Made by a program: the position numbers and the translations under genes | DNA from: Lamprocystis purpurea | GTDB taxonomy: Bacteria > Pseudomonadota > Gammaproteobacteria > Chromatiales > Chromatiaceae | Direction of reading: 5' to 3' | DNA length: 6,469 nt | Assembly: GCA_020718945.1 (NCBI GenBank) | Contig: DYRB01000176.1 | Span: forward strand, 1-6,469 | In this document: piece by piece, positions 1-6,469 of the stretch | How the letters are laid out: the number at the start of each line of letters is the position of its first letter | Position numbering within the stretch: the stretch's first letter is position 1 | The notes under the pieces: generated by a model | Seen by the model: only the letters and a program-made list of their open reading frames with translations | Database searches by the model: none | What the model was told of the DNA's origin: nothing

Positions 1-2867
<2,867 letters not shown>

Positions 2868-2889
2868 GTCCACTGCGGCCCTGTGCAGC

Positions 2890-2907
2890 ACCGCCAGGGA
2901 CGGCGGT
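2890..2907 (+). other. Small hairpin just after rpoC stop
   Basis: ACCGCC (2890-2895) and GGCGGT (2902-2907) form a perfect 6-bp stem with a 6-base loop, 22 bases after the rpoC stop codon. No T-run follows, so it does not look like a stand-alone intrinsic terminator. It could protect the 3' end of rpoBC mRNA processed or terminated further downstream, or it could be chance in GC-rich sequence. Confidence 0.35.
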
Positions 2908-2952
2908 CGCCTGGTATCTGTGCTGGAAGGGTATGTTTGTGCAGCCAATGGA

Positions 2953-2981
2953 TTGACGGCCCTAGGTCGAGACCCTATACT
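2953..2981 (+). promoter_or_regulatory. Predicted sigma70-type promoter of the str operon (rpsL-rpsG-fusA-tuf)
   Basis: A -35 box TTGACG (2953-2958; five of six consensus bases) is followed by exactly 17 bases and a -10 box TATACT (2976-2981; five of six consensus bases, with the key T-A and final T present). The expected start of transcription is near 2988. There is no TGn extended -10. The spacer contains CCTAGG (2961-2966) and the inverted repeat GGTC-GA-GACC (2965-2974), which could be an operator but may be chance. The position, after rpoC and before rpsL, is where a str operon promoter is expected. It would give a leader of about 250 bases. Confidence 0.75.
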
Positions 2982-2991
2982 GCTTCGTCTC

Positions 2992-3024
2992 AAGTCGGCC
3001 GGCTCATCGCCGGCTTGCTTTTTT
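2992..3024 (+). terminator. Intrinsic terminator-like hairpin directly after the predicted transcription start
   Basis: GCCGGC (2998-3003), loop TCATC, and GCCGGC (3009-3014) form a perfect GC stem. It can be extended with AAG (2992-2994) pairing CTT (3018-3020) across G-T wobbles and one C-T mismatch. Six T's (3019-3024) follow. This is the classic form of a Rho-independent terminator. It can end read-through from rpoBC. Because it begins only a few bases after the predicted start near 2988, it may also act as an early attenuator of the str transcript. Which of these roles applies cannot be told from sequence. Confidence 0.7.
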
Positions 3025-3207
3025 CCCGAACCGGGGTTCAAGGCTTGGCCTGACCCAGGGCACCGACCAGGTCTTCCGTGAGAGGTGCAAGCTCGCCGTC
3101 GGCGAAGGCCGGCGTGGCGACCATGGTTGTTTGTGCCGGATGGATGCCCCGCTCGCTCAGGCGAGTCCGGCGGTCCATTGGGCCGTGTTGCAAGTCATTG
3201 TGTGGAT

Positions 3208-3228
3208 GGCGCCAGAGCGCCGGTGGAG
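3208..3228 (+). promoter_or_regulatory. rpsL ribosome binding site with an adjoining hairpin
   Basis: TGGAG (3224-3228) lies 10 bases before the ATG at 3239 and is the best Shine-Dalgarno match. A 5-bp GC stem with a tetraloop (3208-3212 paired to 3217-3221) ends two bases upstream of it. This hairpin could stack against or influence ribosome access. The site supports the start at 3239 over in-frame ATGs at 3140 and 3206, which lack comparable sites. Confidence 0.55.
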
Positions 3229-3238
3229 ATCCTTTAGT

Positions 3239-3655
3239 ATGGCGACGATCAATCAGTTGGTTCGCAAGCCGCGCCAGCGCAAGGTGGTGAAGAGTACGGT
3301 GCCGGCTCTGGAGGCCTGTCCGCAGAAGCGCGGCGTGTGCACCCGCGTCTACACCACGACGCCCAAGAAGCCAAACTCCGCCCTGCGTAAGGTCGCCCGC
3401 GTGCGTCTGACCAATGGATTCGAGGTCGCCTCCTACATCGGTGGCGAAGGCCATAACCTGCAAGAGCACTCGGTGGTGCTGATCCGCGGTGGTCGCGTCA
3501 AGGACCTGCCCGGCGTGCGCTACCACACCGTCCGCGGCACCCTGGACGCCTCCGGTGTCGACAAGCGTCGGCAGGGTCGCTCCAAGTACGGCGCCAAGCG
3601 CCCGAAGGCCGGTGCCGCCGCCGGTAAGGGCGCGCCCGCCAAGGGCAAGAAGTAA
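3239..3655 (+). CDS. rpsL: 30S ribosomal protein S12
   Basis: S12 lies at the 30S decoding centre and helps monitor codon-anticodon pairing. The 138-residue product aligns along its first 124 residues with E. coli S12. Conserved blocks include MATINQLVRKP at the start, PQKRGVCTRVYTTTPKKPNS (29-48), GGEGHNLQEHS (68-78) and RGGRVKDLPGVRYHTVRG (83-100). Lys43 and Lys88 (numbered with Met), the usual sites of streptomycin-resistance changes, are wild type. Asp89, the residue modified by RimO in E. coli, is present. The start was chosen because the family N-terminus is nearly invariant and TGGAG sits upstream. The oddity is at the end: after the usual terminal RPKA there are 14 extra residues, GAAAGKGAPAKGKK, rich in Ala, Gly and Lys. 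It is the first gene of the str operon, 45 bases before rpsG. Confidence 0.98.
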   Translation: MATINQLVRKPRQRKVVKSTVPALEACPQKRGVCTRVYTTTPKKPNSALRKVARVRLTNGFEVASYIGGEGHNLQEHSVVLIRGGRVKDLPGVRYHTVRGTLDASGVDKRRQGRSKYGAKRPKAGAAAGKGAPAKGKK

Positions 3656-3687
3656 GCCTCAGATCATTAGATGCCGTTCCCAAGGTC

Positions 3688-3691
3688 GGAG
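3688..3691 (+). promoter_or_regulatory. rpsG ribosome binding site
   Basis: GGAG at 3688-3691 is 9 bases before the ATG at 3701, a near-ideal spacing. It fixes the start of S7. An out-of-frame ATG at 3671 opens an 8-codon reading frame ending at 3697 that runs across this site, but it has no ribosome binding site of its own. Confidence 0.7.
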
Positions 3692-3700
3692 CCCTAAGAC

Positions 3701-4171
3701 ATGCCAAGAAGACGCGTTGCCGCCCGCCGCCAGATCCTGCCGGATCCGAAGCACAAGAGCGAGCTGCTTGCCAAGTTCATCAACATGCTGATGGAAGACG
3801 GTAAGAAGTCCGTCGCCGAGCGAATCATTTACGGCGCCCTGGACCAGATGGCGGGGAAGAAGGGCGGCGAGCCCATCGAGATGCTCGGTCGGGCCATGGA
3901 GAATGTGCGCCCGGCGGTCGAGGTCAAGTCCCGGCGCGTCGGCGGTGCGACCTATCAGGTCCCGGTCGAGGTGCGCCCGGCACGGCGCAATTCGCTGGCC
4001 ATGCGCTGGCTGATCGATGCGGCCCGCAAGCGCTCCGAGAAGTCCATGGCCCATCGTCTGGCCGGCGAATTGATGGATGCGGCCGATTCCCGCGGTTCCG
4101 CGGTGAAGAAGAAGGAAGACACGCACCGTATGGCGGAGGCCAACAAGGCCTTCTCGCATTACCGCTGGTAG
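3701..4171 (+). CDS. rpsG: 30S ribosomal protein S7
   Basis: S7 is the primary 16S rRNA-binding protein that starts assembly of the 30S head and contacts the E-site tRNA. The product is 156 residues, the standard length. It begins MPRRRVAARR and continues with ILPDPKHKSELLAKFINMLM (12-31) and MEDGKKSVAERIIYGAL (31-47). It contains the ENVRPAVEVKSRRVGGATYQ block (67-86), which includes the conserved β-hairpin, then QVPVEVRP (86-93), and ends RMAEANKAFSHYRW. No key block is missing. In E. coli S7 represses its own operon by binding the rpsL-rpsG spacer. Here that spacer is only 45 bases, so the same control may be altered. The stop is TAG, and the frame stays open from there into fusA. E. coli K-12 S7 is known to carry a C-terminal extension after the same ...HYRW end, so variation at this point has precedent. 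Confidence 0.98.
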   Translation: MPRRRVAARRQILPDPKHKSELLAKFINMLMEDGKKSVAERIIYGALDQMAGKKGGEPIEMLGRAMENVRPAVEVKSRRVGGATYQVPVEVRPARRNSLAMRWLIDAARKRSEKSMAHRLAGELMDAADSRGSAVKKKEDTHRMAEANKAFSHYRW

Positions 4172-4193
4172 AGTCGCTGGGCGGGCCGCAAGG

Positions 4194-4219
4194 CAGCCAG
4201 CAGTTGCAGCCAAGCAGAT
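4194..4219 (+). repeat. Imperfect direct repeat in the rpsG-fusA spacer
   Basis: CAGCCAGCAGTT (4194-4205) is followed after one G by CAGCCAAGCAGAT (4207-4219). The two units differ by one inserted A and one substitution. Further GCAG words follow at 4228-4231 and 4235-4238. The units resemble the CAGCCACACAGTT pair in the fusA-tuf spacer. The function is unknown. Confidence 0.55.
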
Positions 4220-4225
4220 TCTTCC

Positions 4226-4228
4226 AGG
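4226..4228 (+). promoter_or_regulatory. Weak ribosome binding site of fusA
   Basis: The only Shine-Dalgarno-like triplet near the fusA start is AGG at 4226-4228, 12 bases before the GTG at 4241. This is both short and distant compared with the sites of rpsL, rpsG and tuf. Translation of fusA may depend partly on ribosomes arriving from rpsG, 69 bases upstream. Confidence 0.35.
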
Positions 4229-4240
4229 CAGTATGCAGTC

Positions 4241-6334
4241 GTGGCACGCCATACCCCCATCGAGCGCTACCGCAATGTCGGGATCATGGCGCATATCGAT
4301 GCCGGGAAGACCACGACCACGGAGCGTATCCTGTTTTATACCGGGGTGTCGCATAAGTTAGGCGAAGTTCATGACGGTGCCGCGACCATGGACTGGATGG
4401 AGCAGGAACAGGAGCGCGGCATCACCATCACGTCGGCCGCGACGACCTGCTTCTGGTCGGGCATGGATCAGCGGTATCCGGAGCACCGGATCAACATCAT
4501 CGACACCCCCGGGCATGTCGATTTCACCATAGAGGTGGAACGTTCGCTGCGGGTCCTGGACGGCGCTTGCGCCGTCTTTTGCGCGGTGGGTGGGGTGGAG
4601 CCCCAGTCGGAAACGGTGTGGCGGCAGGCGGACAAGTACGGCGTACCGCGTCTGTGCTTCGTGAACAAGATGGACCGCACGGGGGCCGATTTCCTGCGGG
4701 TAGTGGCTCAGATTCGCGACCGACTGGGGGCGACCCCGGTCCCAGTTCAGCTCCCCATCGGGGCCGAAGAGGGTTTCAAAGGGGTCGTGGACCTGATTGG
4801 CATGAAGGCGATCCTCTGGGACGAGGACAGCAAAGGGATGAAGTTCGAACGCCGGCCGGTCCCCGCCGACATGTTGGAGGAGTGCCTGGAGTGGCGCGGG
4901 GTCCTGGTCGAGGCGGCGGCCGAGTCGAGCGATGCCCTGATGGAGCGCTACATCGAGGGCGACGAGTTGACGGTCGATGAACTGAGGGCCGGATTGCGGG
5001 CACGCACCCTGCGCAACGAGATAGTCCCGGTGCTGTGCGGCTCGGCCTTCAAGAACAAGGGGGTTCAGGCGATGCTCGACGGGATGGTCGAGTACATGCC
5101 CTCCCCGGTGGACGTGCCGCCGATTCGCGGGCTGTTGGACGACGGGGTGACCGAGCAGGAGCGCCCGGCCAGGGATGATGCGCCCTTCGCGGCCCTGGCC
5201 TTCAAGATCGCCACCGACCCCTTTGTGGGGACCCTGACGTTCTTTCGGGCCTACTCGGGGGTCCTGCACTCGGGGGACACCCTGTACAACCCGGTCAAGG
5301 GCCGGCGCGAGCGGATCGGCCGCATCCTCCAGATGCACGCCAATGATCGCAAGGAGATCAAGGAGGTATGCGCGGGGGACATAGCGGCGGCGGTGGGTCT
5401 CAAGGACGTGACCACGGGGGACACCCTGTGCGCCCAGGACAAGGTCATTACCCTGGAGCGGATGGAATTCCCGGAGCCCGTCATTTCGGTGGCGGTTGAG
5501 CCGAGGACCCAGGCCGACCAGGAGAAGATGGGCCTGGCCCTGGGCAAGCTGGCCCAGGAGGACCCCTCGTTCCGGGTGCACACCGACGAGGAGTCCGGCC
5601 AGACCATCATCTCGGGTATGGGTGAGCTGCACCTGGAAATCATCGTCGACCGGATGCGGCGCGAATTCGGGGTCACGGCCAAGGTCGGTGCCCCGCAGGT
5701 CTCCTACCGGGAGACGATTCGGGTCAAGGTCGAGCAGGAGTCCAAGTTCGTGCGCCAGACTGGGGGGCGCGGTCAGTACGGCCACGTCTACCTGCGCATC
5801 GAGCCGCGGGAGCCTGGGGCAGGCTACGAGTTCGTCAATGACGTGGTGGGTGGGACAGTACCCAAGGAGTACATCCCGGCAGTGGACAAGGGCATTCGCG
5901 AGGCCATGGCCAATGGGGTCATCGCCGGATTCCCTATCGTGGATGTGCGGGTCGCCCTGTACGATGGCTCCTACCACGATGTGGATTCGAGTGAGATGGC
6001 GTTCAAGATCGCCGCCTCCATCGGGTTCCGGGAAGGGGTGGCCAAGGCCAGGCCGGTACTGCTCGAACCCATTATGAAGGTCGAGGTGGTGACACCCGAG
6101 GCATTCATGGGCGATGTGATGGGCGACATCAACAGTCGCCGGGGCATGATCCAGGGTATGGAGGACGCCCCCGCTGGAAAGATCGTGCGGGCCGAGGTGC
6201 CCCTGGCGCAGATGTTCGGTTATTCCACCGACCTGCGTTCGGCGACCCAGGGTCGAGCGACCTACAGCATGGAATTTGCGAAATACAGCGAGGTGCCGGC
6301 CAGCATTGCCGATGCCATCGCCAAGAGACACTAA
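4241..6334 (+). CDS. fusA: Elongation factor G (EF-G)
   Basis: EF-G is the cytoplasmic GTPase that drives tRNA-mRNA translocation and, with RRF, ribosome recycling. At 697 residues it is close to the E. coli protein in length. GTPase motifs are G1 AHIDAGKTT (17-25), switch I ERGITIT (58-64), G3 DTPGHVD (88-94), G4 NKMD (142-145) and G5 GSAF (267-270). Domain II follows from about 310. Domain III includes SGMGELHLEI (458-467). Domain IV includes GGRGQYGH (508-515) and the tip HDVDSSEMAF (579-588). Domain V includes FMGDVMGDINSRRG (622-635). All key blocks look intact, so this is a canonical EF-G. The start is GTG, since the product from there begins MARHTPIERYRN as expected; the ATG at 4233 is out of frame. 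It is 69 bases after rpsG in the same frame and 80 bases before tuf. A lone TTA leucine codon at residue 40 is unusual for this GC-rich gene. Confidence 0.98.
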   Translation: MARHTPIERYRNVGIMAHIDAGKTTTTERILFYTGVSHKLGEVHDGAATMDWMEQEQERGITITSAATTCFWSGMDQRYPEHRINIIDTPGHVDFTIEVERSLRVLDGACAVFCAVGGVEPQSETVWRQADKYGVPRLCFVNKMDRTGADFLRVVAQIRDRLGATPVPVQLPIGAEEGFKGVVDLIGMKAILWDEDSKGMKFERRPVPADMLEECLEWRGVLVEAAAESSDALMERYIEGDELTVDELRAGLRARTLRNEIVPVLCGSAFKNKGVQAMLDGMVEYMPSPVDVPPIRGLLDDGVTEQERPARDDAPFAALAFKIATDPFVGTLTFFRAYSGVLHSGDTLYNPVKGRRERIGRILQMHANDRKEIKEVCAGDIAAAVGLKDVTTGDTLCAQDKVITLERMEFPEPVISVAVEPRTQADQEKMGLALGKLAQEDPSFRVHTDEESGQTIISGMGELHLEIIVDRMRREFGVTAKVGAPQVSYRETIRVKVEQESKFVRQTGGRGQYGHVYLRIEPREPGAGYEFVNDVVGGTVPKEYIPAVDKGIREAMANGVIAGFPIVDVRVALYDGSYHDVDSSEMAFKIAASIGFREGVAKARPVLLEPIMKVEVVTPEAFMGDVMGDINSRRGMIQGMEDAPAGKIVRAEVPLAQMFGYSTDLRSATQGRATYSMEFAKYSEVPASIADAIAKRH

Positions 6335-6358
6335 ACGAACCAGCTCGGGCACAGGGCC

Positions 6359-6384
6359 CAGCCACACAGTTCAGCCACACAGTT
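6359..6384 (+). repeat. Perfect 13-bp tandem duplication in the fusA-tuf spacer
   Basis: CAGCCACACAGTT occurs twice with no gap (6359-6371 and 6372-6384). Three bases of a further unit, CAG, follow at 6385-6387. The repeat lies in the untranslated spacer, 30 bases before the tuf start. It looks like a recent slippage-type duplication. A role in tuf expression is possible but unsupported. Confidence 0.85.
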
Positions 6385-6397
6385 CAGATCCATAGTC

Positions 6398-6405
6398 GAG
6401 GCAGG
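6398..6405 (+). promoter_or_regulatory. tuf ribosome binding site
   Basis: GAGG (6398-6401) and AGG (6403-6405) form a purine-rich block. The second is 9 bases before the ATG at 6415, good spacing for a strongly translated gene. Confidence 0.6.
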
Positions 6406-6414
6406 TAGATCGCG

Positions 6415-6469
6415 ATGTCCAAAGGAAAATTCGAGCGTAAGAAGCCGCACGTCAACGTCGGCACTATTG
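6415..6469 (+). CDS. tuf: Elongation factor Tu (N-terminal end only; runs off the window)
   Basis: EF-Tu is the GTPase that delivers aminoacyl-tRNA to the ribosomal A site. Only 18 full codons and one further base are present, reading MSKGKFERKKPHVNVGTI. This matches the conserved EF-Tu N-terminus just before the GHVDHGKTT P-loop, which would lie beyond the edge. The ATG start has a good ribosome binding site. The place directly after fusA is the classic str operon position. Many Proteobacteria carry two tuf copies, so this would be the str-linked copy (tufA by convention). A second copy cannot be judged from here. Confidence 0.95.
   Translation, partial: MSKGKFERKKPHVNVGTI

Larger units (their letters stand above)
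2988..3238 (+). promoter_or_regulatory. Long, potentially structured 5' leader of rpsL (no gene seen)
   Basis: This stretch carries no convincing protein or RNA gene. After the terminator-like hairpin there are further small inverted repeats. CCCG-AAC-CGGG (3025-3035) sits immediately after the T-run. CTCGC-TCAG-GCGAG (3152-3165) lies in the middle. GGCGC-CAGA-GCGCC (3208-3221) lies just before the ribosome binding site. A third GCCGGC copy (3108-3113) could pair with either arm of the upstream terminator, because the hexamer is self-complementary. The frame of rpsL is open back to about 3131, but there is no good start or ribosome binding site there. Long regulated leaders are common for ribosomal protein operons. 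A specific regulator is not identifiable here. Confidence 0.45.

Noticed and set aside
3038..3526. A 162-codon - strand frame over the rpsL leader and rpsL
   Set aside because: Most of it mirrors rpsL. The part in the leader gives no recognisable domain, and there is no promoter or ribosome binding site for it on that strand.
3671..3697. An 8-codon upstream reading frame overlapping the rpsG ribosome binding site
   Set aside because: It has no ribosome binding site of its own, and a frame this short is expected by chance; there is no sign of a regulatory peptide.
3659..4354. A 231-codon - strand frame over rpsG
   Set aside because: It is an antisense shadow of a conserved gene in GC-rich DNA, with no domain and no independent start signals.
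4968..4996. TTGACG inside fusA as a possible internal promoter -35
   Set aside because: At the correct spacing the sequence is GGATTG, which is not a -10 box.
4358..6367. A 669-codon open frame on the - strand across fusA
   Set aside because: It is exactly codon-aligned with fusA, so it stays open only because fusA lacks TTA, CTA and TCA codons there. The translation is rich in His, Leu, Gly and Asp and shows no recognisable domain. It is an antisense shadow.

Overview
The window is a conserved bacterial transcription and translation locus in the order rpoC (3' part), rpsL, rpsG, fusA, tuf (5' end), all on the + strand. It is GC-rich. The β' fragment keeps the large insertion inside the trigger loop (SI3) that is typical of Gammaproteobacteria. 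EF-G, S7 and S12 also read as gammaproteobacterial. The rpoBC and str clusters are adjacent, whereas in Escherichia coli they are far apart. This suggests a GC-rich, non-enteric gammaproteobacterium. A purple sulfur bacterium or relative (Chromatiales) is a plausible guess, but it rests on overall impression and no search was run.

Layout: rpoC runs in from the left edge, already at the catalytic NADFDGDQMAVH motif, and stops at 2867. The next 371 bases hold no gene but are not empty. They contain a small hairpin after rpoC, a strong-looking sigma70-type promoter (TTGACG, 17-bp spacer, TATACT), an intrinsic terminator-like hairpin with six T's starting almost at the predicted transcription start, and about 210 bases of potentially structured leader. 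Then come rpsL (3239-3655), rpsG (3701-4171), fusA with a GTG start (4241-6334), and the first 18 full codons of tuf (from 6415). The spacers are 45, 69 and 80 bases.

How the genes work together: rpoC supplies the catalytic subunit of RNA polymerase. rpsL and rpsG supply 30S subunit proteins for the decoding centre and the head. fusA and tuf supply the translocation and aminoacyl-tRNA delivery GTPases. Co-transcription from the promoter before rpsL would match ribosome and factor production to growth, with some read-through from rpoBC likely.

I found no previously undescribed system, defence locus, mobile element or CRISPR. The points worth a second look are small: the promoter-terminator juxtaposition before rpsL; a 14-residue Ala/Gly/Lys tail on S12; a CAGCCA...CAGTT-like motif present as pairs in both spacers flanking fusA, one pair being a perfect 13-bp tandem repeat; rpsG and fusA lying in one frame separated only by an amber stop; and recurrent ATA codons almost always followed by G.
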